DNA from: Nemertoderma westbladi
Taxonomy: Eukaryota > Xenacoelomorpha > Nemertodermatida > Nemertodermatidae
Assembly (NCBI GenBank): GCA_032718475.1
Contig: JAUCBJ010007140.1
Coordinates: forward strand, 1 to 38,017
Reading direction: 5' to 3'
Length of the DNA: 38,017 bases
The notes under the pieces are model-generated. The model made no database searches. It had not been told where the DNA came from and saw only the letters and a list, made by a program, of their open reading frames with translations. Position numbers and translations under genes: made by a program. Numbering within the stretch: the stretch's first letter is position 1; every line of letters begins with the position of its first letter. Below are positions 18,482 to 28,825 of this stretch, piece after piece.

Positions 18482-19475
18482 TTAAACACTACCCGAACCA
18501 GCCTCACTCTCCAATATTCCCAATTTTGCCAGTTCTAACCGGCGCTTTTGCTTCGCCTGGTATTGAATAAGCCCCCTTAGCCGGGTATGCATATTCTTCC
18601 CGCATACGCTTTCCCGTTCTCTCTCTCTCTCTCTGTCCTCTCTCAAACTCTGGTTGGCCAATTCTGCCTCCCTCGCCTCCCGCTCTCTACGCTCGTTTGT
18701 TTCTCTTTCTACCCTCGCTACCTCACTCGCTTCTCGCCCTCTATGCTCGTTCTCTATTCTCGCCTCCCACTCTTTGCGCTCTTTACGCTCACTCATCTCT
18801 CTTTCCTCCGCTCCCTGCAGTTTCTCGCCACCCTCTCGGCTCTCTCTCTACATTCCCTCGCTAACTCTCTCTCTTTCTCTAATAATGTGGTTCCCTCGTC
18901 CAGTTGCCTCTCAATCTCCTGCTGATCCAGCGCCACAAGGTCTAGTTGACACGCCAGATCTTTCTCTAACACCCTTCTTGCTTTTGCGGAGGATGTAGTG
19001 GACTTATAGGTCACAACGGAGTCCCGTCGCCTTTCTGTCCTACTAACTTTCCCCCGCTTTCTGGGTTTCTCGCTGACCAACGACACCAAATCCTCAGGGT
19101 AAACCTCTGGTTCGCCGTTGTGTGGGTCCGCCCAACCCACTAACTCAATTCCCCTAGCATCCACTAAGTAGGGCCATACATACACTCCATTACCCCGGAT
19201 CGCCACAATTCAAACAATTCCGTGGCGACCCCCCTCGCTCTCTCACTCGCCAGTTCTCCCTGTCCAAAACGGACCAAATAATGAAAGTGTTTATTCGACT
19301 CACCTAGCCTCTGGTATAGTTTAGGCTGGTCTACCTTTCTCCCCTTTTTGGCCTCCTTAAGTAGTTTCTTGGTGGCATTGTAGGCCTGTCGTAGCCGATC
19401 ACTCGTCCCGACATCCTCTTTGCCAACTCCGACTCATCTCCTCGTCCAGCGTCGTACCGGTGGCCCCACCATTGC
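18482..19475 (-). pseudogene. Coding-like minus-strand block with coiled-coil C-terminus, frameshifted
   Basis: Reading leftwards, an open stretch from about 19418 to 19173 has strong protein character (includes KLLKEAKKGRKVDQPKLYQR and ELASERARGVATELFELW). The sense then moves to another frame (19206-18793; contains VYVWPYLVDARGIELVGW and a Lys/Arg-rich middle). It moves once more to 18796-18482, a Glu/Arg-rich coiled coil of ERE and REA repeats ending SEAGSGSV. The last two frames overlap by 4 bases (ATGA), and the chemistry of the coiled coil continues across the shift, so a single protein with two frameshifts is the simplest reading. Introns or programmed shifts are alternatives. No known domain is recognised; a gag-like or cytoskeletal protein is possible. 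Confidence 0.5.
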
Positions 19476-19540
19476 CGTTCCTATCCTATCTACCTCGCTA
19501 CTTACTTCTTACCCTTGTACTTACTATGTAACTCTCTTAC

Positions 19541-19634
19541 TACTAACTCTATTGACTCTACTAACTCCACTAACTCTACTAACTCTAACTCTAGTAACTC
19601 TCTAACTCTCTAACTCTACTAACTCTCTAACTCT
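19541..19634. repeat. CTAACT-type microsatellite
   Basis: The run is an irregular series of ctaact, taactct and ctctaact units. The same ctaact character continues as scattered units through 20100-20280. Confidence 0.85.
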
Positions 19635-19790
19635 GTGGCGCTTTTGGTGTCCACAACCCCTCTGCTACTACCTCTATGGTATACCTACATACGATACCCT
19701 CTACTATCATTCTACGTGGCGCTTTCAGTGCCAACAACCCCTCTACTCTCTTTCTACGTGGCGCTTTCGGTGCCCACAACCTCTAACTCT
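19635..19790. repeat. Three copies of a GTGGCGCTTT hairpin motif
   Basis: The sequence gtggcgctttcggtgcccac, with variants, starts at 19635, 19716 and 19758, each followed by aacc. In each, ggcgc and gtgcc/gtgtcc can pair to form a 5-bp stem with a tttcg-type loop. In this sense it lies on the plus strand. It resembles neither a standard primer-binding site nor a known terminator closely enough to name. Confidence 0.7.
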
Positions 19791-19806
19791 CTCGGTACTA
19801 TGTACC

Positions 19807-20114
19807 CTGCTACTCCGGTACTATGTACCCTGCTACTACTCGTGGTATGTCAATATACCACACTCCCTATCTTCTGCATACTTCTAACTCTAACGGTACT
19901 ACGTACCCTCCTACTCCAATGGTATGTTTATATACCACACTCCCTAATTTCTGCCTACTTCTAACTCTAACGGTACTACGTTCCCTCCTGCTCCCGTGGT
20001 ATGTTTATATACCACACTCCCTAATTTCTGCCTACTTCTAACTCTAACGGTACTACGTACCCTCCTACTTCCGTGGTATGTTTATATACCACACTCCCTA
20101 ATTTCTGCCTACTT
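19807..20114. repeat. 77-bp tandem array, four units
   Basis: Units start at 19807, 19884, 19961 and 20038, an exact 77-bp period, and a fifth begins at 20115 then decays. Each unit has two inverted repeats: ggtactacgtacc and ggtatgtttatatacc. The last three units are nearly identical; the first is more diverged. Short frames seen across it come from the repeat. Confidence 0.95.
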
Positions 20115-20268
20115 CTAACTTATCCTCTTAATCTTACTAACTTCTACTAACTTTCTAATTACCGCTTACTATCTAACTATCTTTCTAACTACTACTTCTT
20201 ACTAACTTCTACTAACTTTCTATCTTCTTACTAACTTTCTAACTTTCTACTTATTTATTATTTTCTTA

Positions 20269-21045
20269 TTAACTTATTTTTATTATATTTGTGTAGGAAG
20301 GGCATCTCGCCCTCATTCCCACGCCCCTCAGTCCAACATTTGGACGACTAAACTCTAAGTTGCCCCTTCTATTAGGCAGCACTTTCCTACAGCCCTCCTG
20401 TACGTCTTCCTCTCCTATGCTCCTATCTTGCCTCCCATTCTCACCTCCATCGACCGGATTCTTCCATCCTTGTCGGTGTAAGTGTCTACCACTCTCGCTA
20501 GCCTCCTCCATCACCCTAAAATCCGGTCTTTCGGCCGCCTTCTTGATTTCCTCATGGCCCCCTGGCAGCAAAACGCCACCCTTCATCTTGTTGTCACCTG
20601 GCGGTAGAATGAAAAGAAATCGAAAGAATAGATAGAACAGACTCTTCTCCGGACATCTCGCTGTCCACTCTTCTCCATCCTCATACCGATACTTGCCTGG
20701 GACATCCTTGTTCTATCCCATTGTCTCTAAGTCTTCCGCATTGAATCCATTCTCTTCCGCCCTCTCTCTTGCTGTTGCTTCCCCTCCTAACTTATCTACC
20801 GACGGTATTTCTCTGGAACTATCCTCTATCCCTTCACCACGCTCCACTATGCGTGGTTCCAGATCTATACCCAACTCCTGGTATCCTTCTCCGGACCGCT
20901 TCTCACATGGGACCTCCCCATCGCCCATCTCTGGTTTCTCCTTTACATCCTCAATATATTTGATACATCTATATACATATATACATCCTATAATTTGGGC
21001 TTCCCCACACCAATATAACAAATATTCACAATAATACACGAACAT
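20269..21045 (-). pseudogene. Unrecognised minus-strand ORF pair joined through one in-frame TAG
   Basis: Reading leftwards, an ATG at 21045 opens a 110-codon frame with a hydrophobic, aromatic-rich first 30 residues and then an acidic region (GDGEVPCEKRSGEGYQEL, ARERAEENGFNAEDLETMG). A TAG at 20713-20715 ends it. The same frame continues open for 148 more codons to 20269, through RYEDGEEWTARCPEKS, LPPGDNKMKGGVLLPGGHEE and GMRARCPSY. An AATAAA on the minus strand lies right at the end. The retained phase suggests a nonsense mutation or a readthrough codon in a ~258-residue protein. No domain is recognised. Composition is GC-richer than the flanks. Confidence 0.45.
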
Positions 21046-21150
21046 ATAAATTCCTACAGTTCATTAATTAATTACCCACTTTTTGATTTTAACCTAACTA
21101 ATGTTCCCCATTTTCCCTCGGTCCTAGTCCCGGTACCGTAGTATCGGCGT

Positions 21151-21860
21151 CGGTCGACCCTGTTGCGTTTCCGTCCCACCCTTCCCGAACCCCAAAGGGA
21201 TCGGTCATCAGGAAAGCGGTACAGCTTGGCTAAGGGTCGGTCAAGTCGGTAGACCCGGTTGCGTGTCTGTCCCACCCTTCCCGAACCCCGAAGGGATCAG
21301 TCATCAGGAAAGCGGTACGGCTTAGATAGGGGTCTGTTGGTTCATCACAGGGTCCCAACCACCTAAGCTTTCCGAATCCTTTTCAGACTCATAGTCGCTT
21401 TGGTAGCCGAGAAGCTGCTCCGAATAGTTGGGAGGCCAGTAGAGTCTGGTTCTTTGTCTTTCGACTCTTCCCGAACCCCGAATAGATCGGTCATCTGGAA
21501 AACAGTACGGCTTTGCTTGGGGTCTGTCAGCCCGTTGTGAGTCCCAACTGTTGGTAGCTTTCCGAGTCCCTTTCAGGCTCGTAGTAACGCTGGTCGTGGA
21601 ACCCACTCCAGGAAGGCAGTCCTGGTCGAACCTTTCCTTCATCTAGTCGGTTGATCCGTCGCAAGTCCCCGGTGCAGTCAGCAAGCTTTCCGAGTCCCTT
21701 TCAGGTTCGTAATAACTGCCGGTGACCAGGAACCGCTAAGGATCTGTCAGTTTCCGTCGCAAATCCCTGACGCAATCAGCAGGCTTTCTGAATCCTTTTC
21801 AGGCTCGTAATAACTGCTGTTGGCCAGGAACTGCTAAGGGCAGTCCTTGTCCCTAGGCCT
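21151..21860 (-). repeat. Composite repeat array (modules A and B), partly coding-like on the minus strand
   Basis: Module A (core cccttcccgaaccccgaagg then gatcggtcatcaggaaagcg) starts at 21151, 21247 and 21437. Module B (core agctttccgagtccctttca followed by ggctcgta) starts at 21365, 21556, 21684 and 21782. Spacings are 96, 190, 191, 128 and 97, so a base unit near 96 bp with a ~190-bp A+B composite is likely. On the minus strand A translates to a 32-residue repeat with FPDDRSLWGSGRV at its centre, and one B reads YESEKDSESL. In A at 21247 the Arg codon of DDRS is a TGA. Frames do not stay in register over the whole array because 190 is not a multiple of three. It could be a decayed repeat-protein exon or a non-coding satellite. 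Confidence 0.6.
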
Positions 21861-22079
21861 AGCGGTTTCCAAAACTACCTCTACAGGCAGTAGGAAGTTG
21901 GCTAGGCCTAATTAGTATCAGGTAAACCTGAGTACTGCTTGATTTTACCTCCCACCCTTGGCCCTTAAATATCTGATATGAGTCCAGTGCCCCGTAAGTT
22001 GCCCCAATATTCGCCCGTAAATCGTTGAAATACCGCGAACATGAACGGCGCAGTGTGTAGCTTGATTATATTAGAAATT
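21861..22079. other. Short gap before the Gypsy relic
   Basis: No gene is seen. If an LTR and primer-binding site of the Gypsy element survive they should lie here. I could not recognise either, and nothing in it matches the repeat found at the other end of the element. Confidence 0.4.
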
Positions 22080-24411
22080 ATGTCGGGTATACCAATCTTA
22101 TCTGTGGAATCAATATCGTACACTGCATGAGCACGTCAAGTGGAAGCATGGTTTATTCGAAAGAAATATGACGAATCCACATATGGCAAAGAAATGGTTA
22201 CTTTGTTACCATAATTTTTATCAGAGGGATTATTATCAATATTGGAATATAAATTCGAAGGTGGTCGTACTACATTAAAAACTGCGTTTGAGGCAATTAA
22301 AGTAGAATGGTATCGACAAAAACGACCAATTGACCCGGCTGCAGAATTTGCCGAGTTAAAAACTGAACAACCATCACATATAATGACTAGTTTACAAAGG
22401 TTACGCTTTCTAGCATATTATCTGAATTTGCAAGATGATGCAATTGTTCAACGTTTGGTGAGATCCAATGACGCTAACCATACAAGCATGGATGTACAGT
22501 AACAAAAATACGCCACCTCAGGAGGTAGCGGCTTTCATACAAAGTTTACCAGATGAAGAAATTAAGTGGCAATGTGCAGCAACAAAGTCGACAGAAATTC
22601 AGTGCCTCAAATGTGGAAAGCGGAACCATTCAACACAACGTTGTTGGAAAGGAAAGGTATGTTATAAATGTGGTGAAATGAATCATGTAGCATCTGTTTG
22701 TAGAAATAAACCAAAAAACGGGTCGGGGCTGTCAATGACACCGGGAAATTAATGTCATTGCCAGCCTTATCTACAACAGTGTGTGACAGGTGTGAGTAAG
22801 AATTGTAAAACATTAATAGATTCTGGATCTGATTATAGTTTTGTGCCTGATTTAAAAATTTTTAGAGAAGCTGCATTACAAATAAGGAGTGGACCTCGAA
22901 AGTTGTTCACAACTCTGGGTAGTTTTAATTTTACTGTGACGGAATACGGGTATTTTGAGTTTCGTATAGGGGATCGTGTTACTTGTCAATGGTTTGGATT
23001 TGTGATGCCAAGTAACGATTTCTAAGTTATATTAGGCAAGGATATATTAATGTCCTTGAAAATTGTTATCGATTTTGGAAAAATGGAAATTTCTTTCCCA
23101 TATGATAACAACAAAGGTTGTTGTGCAGTGGCTATAAATGATAAAAATGAGAACAACATCTTAGTAAAACGAGATTTCTTAAACAATTTTGAATTCCCGA
23201 TGAGCTGGTCATCTAAAGAGGTAGAAAATTTGAAAGAAATATGTTGGGAATTTTCGGATATATTTGCAAGGGATTCTTCAGATTTGGGACATCATATTGA
23301 AGCTAATGTAAAAATAGAAACCCAAAATAATGATCCGATATATATTAGGTCATATAGAAAGAGCCCAGCCGAGACCAAGGAAATACTGGAACATGTGGAT
23401 AAAATGCTGAAAATGGATGTCATAGAGCACAGTAGTTCTCCCTGGGCATTTCCTTGCCTTTTAGTAAATCGTCCGAATGTAGGTGAAAAACGTTTCGTTG
23501 TTAATTATAAAAAGTTAAATGATATTACTATACGTGACCAATTTCCATTACCTCGAATTGATGATATCCTTGATGAGTTAGCTAATGCCAATGTAATTTC
23601 TACCTTAGATTTACAATATGCGTATTGGCAAATACCATTGGATGAGGAATCACGATCAAAGACTGCTTTTCAAGCGGGTGACAATTTATATCAATTCACT
23701 GTCGTACCGTTTGGATGGTGTAATTCAGGACCAAAATTTCAACGCGAAATATCAAAAACTATGCAGAATATCTCTAATGTCCCTCCATATCAAGACGACA
23801 TCACGTTATCTAGTCGTTCTATAGAGGACCATCTACAAATGATTAAAGCCGCATTTGAAAGAATGCGACGTGATGGTTTGAAATTAAATCCAAAGAAATG
23901 TATATTTGGAAAAAAATCTGTGAGAGTATAGGGTAAATAGTGGGGAATGGTACTATAACATCGGACCCTGAAAAAGTATCTTCCATTATCAGTTATCCAA
24001 AACCTGGTTGTCAAAAAGAAGTTCAGACATTCACAGTCATGGTTAATATTTATAGCAGGTTTATTGAAAACTTTTCAACAATTGCTTCCCCTTTATATTC
24101 TATACAATCTGGGAAACCCAAAGATTTCGTTTGGAGTATTGATTGCCAGTTAGCGTTTGATAGACTCAAAGAGGCATTACAAACCCACCCAGTGCTGGAT
24201 TTACCCGATTTTACATTAGATTTTCAATTGTCTACTGATGCTAGTTCAATTGGTTTAGGTGCAGTCTTGTCACAAGAAAAATGTGGTGTGCAAAAACCGA
24301 TTGCATTTGGCAGTAGAAAGTTAACTCCGACAGAACAACGATACTCTACAACCGATAGAGAATTTTTGGCATTAGTCTGGGCTGTAAAGAAATATCATCC
24401 TTATTTGTTGT
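22080..24411 (+). pseudogene. Ty3/Gypsy-type gag-pol relic, truncated after RNase H
   Basis: A gag-like frame starts at ATG 22080 and runs to 22502 with two in-frame stops (TGA near 22128, TAA near 22211). It shifts to a second frame from about 22468 holding two CCHC zinc knuckles (CLKCGKRNHSTQRC and CYKCGEMNHVASVC). The same frame continues through a TAA at 22750, a protease with LIDSGSDYSF (~22810) and a TAA at 23023. It then enters a reverse transcriptase (STLDLQYAYWQIPL, VPFGWCNSGPKFQ, catalytic YQDD near 23790) to 23931. A further frameshift leads into the connection and RNase H (STDASSIGLGAVLSQ, TTDREFLALVWAVKKY) to 24411. Integrase is absent: the frame runs straight into the dispersed repeat at 24412. 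With at least three stops plus shifts, the copy is dead. Confidence 0.9.
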
Positions 24412-25078
24412 TCGCGCTTTTAAGACCTTTGGCAGTTTAACCCACCAAATCTATATGTCTTCTAGGTTATAAATCGACTTTACCCTATGACAAGTATTTG
24501 ACACAAATAAATCCAACATTAGCCGAAGCCAGTCTATGCGCGACCATTCACCCGCTGGATATACCCGGGAGACTGGATTCGGATGCTTTAATTTGATTGC
24601 GGTGCAGGCCTACCGTACTATTCGATTGATCGTTAATATAATTCCTGACAAATATCATTCACTTTCGGGAAATATTAGCAGTTCCTTTAGGACGTGGCGC
24701 TCTATCTATATAAACAGAGCTATGGCTTACACTAAACACAACGGAATGGATTATAAGTTACACATAAGGCGCATTCTTTAGGAGATGCTTTGTTACGCGG
24801 ACAAGCACATACAGACTATTGCACACCGCTGCACACTGAATTGCCGATAGTCACTGATTTTAATCATATATAAAGAGAATAGCAACCGACATTTGTAGGG
24901 CCTATAAAATAGCATTAGATTCACTACAAACCACGATAATATAAACCGCAATTGCTATATGTAACCGGTCTCTCTAACCTTAGTGTATCAAGAAGATCGG
25001 GGTTTCTGATCGTTTATCGTTATTCTCCAAATAACAATATGTAAACAACTGATACAATTAATAACAAACAGTAAATAG
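24412..25078. repeat. Dispersed repeat family D, copy 2 (partner at 2036-2720)
   Basis: It aligns with 2036-2720 in the same orientation from cgcgcttttaagaccttt to the caactgata region, including a tatataaag box at about 24868. It begins exactly where the RNase H reading of the Gypsy relic breaks off. That could mean it inserted there, that it is the 3' LTR joined by an internal deletion, or that a recombination joined them. The two copies differ by many substitutions and small indels, so neither is young. Confidence 0.75.
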
Positions 25079-26400
25079 CAGTAAATAATGTGCAATACAG
25101 CAGCAGGTACCGTACCGTACCGTTATGTGTTCTTAGTGTCTCGTACCATGCCGGTCCTCCGGTAACAGTTATGTTATATCTTATAATCAAAGACGTTCTA
25201 ATGTTGGAATGTTGCGTTCTGTGCTCAAAAAACACTGAACAACGAAATGTAAGCCGACTACTGATTCGAATTGACTCAGATAGATTGCTTACTAATATCC
25301 TACAGCGTTTGAATAAACCACCCGTTCCAAGGCAAAACTAATATTTCTGAAATGTTCTAAATGTTGCTGCTAATTAAGGCAAAAAGGTGATACCCACATT
25401 TAATATCACATGACTGAGTCAAGCTAAATTTGCTATATTGTAATCTAGATTTAGCGTGTACTTTCAATATAATATAGGACTAATTTTGTAATAAATATAA
25501 AATGAAATCTGACAGTCGAGTTCCGCCAATTATCGGCTATAAGCCGCTTTTACGCAGGTCCCATTTCCAAATAATGTCGTTTTGGCTTCTCCAAAACTGT
25601 AATACTTCCAATGAACCAACCAAAAGGGAGTCTGTCTATTATGGATGATCAAATAGCTAACCAGCCCACCGTGTGACAGTGAATGATCCCCAAAATCGAA
25701 AGTCGGCCTAGTGATAGAAATATATATAATCAGAATTGTTAGTCCCCCAAATAATCCTAAATGAAAATGTAGAATCGAAGCACCTATTTTTTACTGTCGA
25801 TTCCCCTCCCAAAACTAGGAATGGTTGGAAATGGGTTGGGCTGGTCAATAATCTAATGCGGTAATACGACCAAAATGTACTAATTAAATCAAAATCCTAG
25901 GGCCTACTTATTCAGCATATAACCGTCTCAGCCGTCGAAGGAATATTTCTGTATTTCACCCCACCCCCCTGCCCCAAATGAACCCCAGTGTTCCTCGCTT
26001 AATTTTGAACCCCTTCCAGTGTAGTGTTGCAGGCCTACCGATGGGCGATATGCTGATAGGATATACTTCCCTGTTCATTATACCGGTATACTGGCCGGAT
26101 TTCGCTTCATCTCATACCCTCTCGCCTGTGGAATCGCCGGCAGATCGCTCCCGGTAAAACTACTCCATTATCCTGTATGTTATTTCCATAGGCCTACTGC
26201 CATGTGCCATATGTTGAAAATTGTCCGTTTTCAGATTGTAGACGGACAATTTAATTGAATCAGTCAATAACAGATTTAGGATTTACGGCATTTCACATTT
26301 AACTTGAAATCACAATCTGACAATGTCAAAGAACAAACAACAGGTATAATTCAGTAATTATAATTATGACCAAATGACAAATTGTTGTTGTTGTGCAGTT
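25079..26400. other. Non-coding stretch
   Basis: No gene is supported. A short gtacc microsatellite lies at about 25107-25123. The rest is AT-rich unique-looking sequence leading to the insertion site of non-LTR copy 3. Confidence 0.45.
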
Positions 26401-26413
26401 GTGCAGGTGCAGT
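26401..26413. repeat. 5' target-site duplication of non-LTR copy 3
   Basis: gtgcaggtgcagt is identical to 28826-28838 on the far side of the element. The first g at the right-hand site could belong to the tag tail. Confidence 0.88.
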
Positions 26414-28825
26414 TCAGTTCAAGAAGCGAACTGGAAAGCTATGGACTCATAGTGGACCCAGTGGTCACAAGTCCCAGATAGACCATATTCTGTTTCGTAG
26501 GAAATACAGGAGCTCTATACAAGACTGTAATGCATTTACACTTCGACCCTTCTCCAGTGATCACCGCCTTATTGTGGCCAAGGTAAGACTTAGTCTGCGT
26601 GCTAGCAGAACAACGAAATCTGCCTTGCCACGTCATGACTGGTCCTCTCTGTTGCAACAGCCAAGTGTGAGATCCAGCTTCACACTACAGCTGAGCAACA
26701 GGTATGAGGCTCTTGCCTCTGAGGCGGCAGATCACTGTGAGGGCTATACTGCCTTTACAGAAGCAGTTAAGTTAGCAGCTGCAGAAACAGTTCCTGTATA
26801 CCCTCGAAACAGGAAAAGGGCCCCCTGGACTGACAACAAAATTCAGAAGTGCCGAAATGACCTTCATAAGGCGCAGAAAGAGTCCCGACTCAAACAGACT
26901 ACAGCGGCCAAGAATGCAGTTAAAGCTGCATCTAGGTCCCTGAACAGGCAGTACTCTGTTAATCTACAGGAGCTAATAAACCAACAGGTTGATGCCATCA
27001 ATGATGCTGACGACAGCAGGCAATCATCCCAGGCATGGAAATCGATCAATCTGCTTACTGGGCGGAAAAGCCAACCAACCACCAAGGTTAAGGCTGAATC
27101 ACCAGCCGATCGCCTCAATGGTTGGAAAGCCCACTTTGAAAAGCTTCTCAATAATGACAGGGTATTGCCTGATAACTTTATAGAAGTAAAAGTGTCTGAG
27201 TCTGTACTCCCAGATATTCCCATTGGCGATATCTCCTTTGCAGAAGTGAATGCTGCTGCAAAGAGCATTAAGACCAATCGTGCCAGTGGAGTAGATGGTG
27301 TTCCCCCTGAGGTCTTTAAAATACCTGAGTGTTTAAAGCTCATCTATCCCATCATAGTAGACATGTACCGTACAACAAGAGTCCCACAAGAAATGAAAAC
27401 AAATAAGTTGGTGCCAGTTCCCAAGAAAGGCAACCTAACACTCTATGGTTCTTTTCGGGGAATCTCATTGATCTCGATTGCTGCAAAACTATACAATAGA
27501 ATTCTATTAAATCGCATCAGGGATCCCATTGAGAGACTGCTACGTGGAAATCAGAATGGGTTCCGTAAAGGTCGTGGGACCATGGAGCCCATTTTGGCAC
27601 TTAGAAGGATAATTGAAGAGTTATCAAAAAAGAAAGACAGGCATCTGGCTGTTATCTTTGTTGACTTCTTCAAGGCCTTTGATTCAGTCTCTCGCTCACG
27701 TATGTTCAGCATACTTTCATTATATGGGATTCCTGATGAAATTATTGCAGCAATCAGATCAGTATACGATGGTTCAACAACATTTGTGTCTACTGTTGAC
27801 GGTGACACAGAACCATTTGAAGTGTTATGGGGCGTCCTCCAAGGAGACACACTTGCACCATTCTTGTTCATTATTGTGGTTGACTATGTTCTACGCATGT
27901 CCTTAGATCATCATAATGATGATGGGGTGATGATAACTCCACCTACTGGCTCCAGAAGTCGAGGAAATCCTGCCAAGTACCTAACTGATCTAGACTTTGC
28001 TGATGACTTAGGAGTACTCTCAGAATCATTAGAGGGAGCCCAGCGGCTCCTCAGCTCATTAGAACATGCTGCTTCTAGTGTTGGTCTTTTTATTAATTCC
28101 AGAAAGACCAAAATTCTGACAGTTAACTTTGAAAGTCCTCAGCAAGTCTCTGATCGGATGAGCATAAGCTCAAAGGATGGTATGCTTGAGCATGTGGACG
28201 ACTTCTGTTACCTGGGATCATGGATCCGGAAGTCAGGTGAGGACCTTCGAATACGTAAGGGAAAGGCATGGGCAGCCTTGAATAGGCTTTCCAGGATTTG
28301 GAAGTCACCTAGAATTAATCGGAAACTTAAGGTCCGATTATTTAGAGCAGCAGTAGTTCCAGTACTCCTCTACGGGAGTCCATGCTGGGCTCTAACTGCT
28401 GAGGACACCAAATCTCTGGATGGCACATTCACAAGAATGCTACGCCGGGTACATTGTGTCAAGTACAATGCACACATCTCCAACCAGACACTATATAACA
28501 TTGGAGGTGTCTCATTGGTTCCCCCAAGCTTGACACTAGAACAAAATCGGCTCCGCTTTGCAGGACATTGCTTTCGCCGTGAGGACCAGCCAGTGCATAA
28601 TCTTGTACTTTGGCAGCCTCATGGAGTGAATAAGCATGGTGGACAACCCATGACTTTCTTGAGACGCATCTTAAAGGACACTGGCCTTGAAGATGCGGAT
28701 GATCTAGCAAATGTCATGGGTGATAGGGAGTTGTGGCGGTGCGATTTTGTCGATAAGCCGGCACAGCATTCTTAAAAATGCAGCTGCAATGCAGCATGCC
28801 GATCCTAGTAGTAGTAGTAGTAGTA
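26414..28825 (+). mobile_element. Non-LTR (RTE-like) retrotransposon, copy 3, 5'-truncated
   Basis: Homology to copy 2 begins at cagttcaagaagcg (26415, equal to 8928 in copy 2) and runs to the tag-repeat tail at 28806-28825. The 13-bp duplication on both sides shows that it was inserted in this shortened form by target-primed reverse transcription that stopped early. It carries the second half of the endonuclease, the entire reverse transcriptase and the full C-terminus. It differs from copy 2 by few bases, so both are recent. Confidence 0.93.
26415..28775 (+). CDS. Partial endonuclease/reverse transcriptase ORF of copy 3, intact C-terminus
   Basis: The frame is open for 787 codons with no stop or shift until TAA at 28773-28775. 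It contains QIDHI and SSDHR of the endonuclease, then VDFFKAFDSV, LQGDTLAP and FADD of the reverse transcriptase, then LRFAGHCFRR and the C-terminal LVLWQPHGVNKHGGQPMTF region missing from copy 2. Upstream the frame is open into flanking DNA through ttg codons (26382), but no native ATG precedes the truncation, so it is unlikely to be made as a normal protein. Compared with copy 2 I count six amino-acid differences over about 727 shared residues (M/R, K/N, F/S, K/R, K/R, L/V). Confidence 0.92.
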   Translation, partial: QFKKRTGKLWTHSGPSGHKSQIDHILFRRKYRSSIQDCNAFTLRPFSSDHRLIVAKVRLSLRASRTTKSALPRHDWSSLLQQPSVRSSFTLQLSNRYEALASEAADHCEGYTAFTEAVKLAAAETVPVYPRNRKRAPWTDNKIQKCRNDLHKAQKESRLKQTTAAKNAVKAASRSLNRQYSVNLQELINQQVDAINDADDSRQSSQAWKSINLLTGRKSQPTTKVKAESPADRLNGWKAHFEKLLNNDRVLPDNFIEVKVSESVLPDIPIGDISFAEVNAAAKSIKTNRASGVDGVPPEVFKIPECLKLIYPIIVDMYRTTRVPQEMKTNKLVPVPKKGNLTLYGSFRGISLISIAAKLYNRILLNRIRDPIERLLRGNQNGFRKGRGTMEPILALRRIIEELSKKKDRHLAVIFVDFFKAFDSVSRSRMFSILSLYGIPDEIIAAIRSVYDGSTTFVSTVDGDTEPFEVLWGVLQGDTLAPFLFIIVVDYVLRMSLDHHNDDGVMITPPTGSRSRGNPAKYLTDLDFADDLGVLSESLEGAQRLLSSLEHAASSVGLFINSRKTKILTVNFESPQQVSDRMSISSKDGMLEHVDDFCYLGSWIRKSGEDLRIRKGKAWAALNRLSRIWKSPRINRKLKVRLFRAAVVPVLLYGSPCWALTAEDTKSLDGTFTRMLRRVHCVKYNAHISNQTLYNIGGVSLVPPSLTLEQNRLRFAGHCFRREDQPVHNLVLWQPHGVNKHGGQPMTFLRRILKDTGLEDADDLANVMGDRELWRCDFVDKPAQHS

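Noticed and set aside
18587-18998. Plus-strand Ser/Leu-rich frames
   Set aside because: They are the antisense of the Glu/Arg coiled-coil sequence on the minus strand.
19635-20041. Plus-strand frames of 109 and 72 codons
   Set aside because: They lie in the GTGGCGC motif region and the 77-bp array; composition and periodicity follow the repeat, and there is no domain.
20360-21034. Plus-strand frames of 91 and 113 codons
   Set aside because: They are antisense to the minus-strand frames at 20269-21045, which look more like protein.
26382-26414. A true start for the copy 3 protein in the flanking DNA
   Set aside because: The codons are a TTG run in the target flank that happens to be in frame; there is no ATG, and the duplication shows that the element starts at about 26414.
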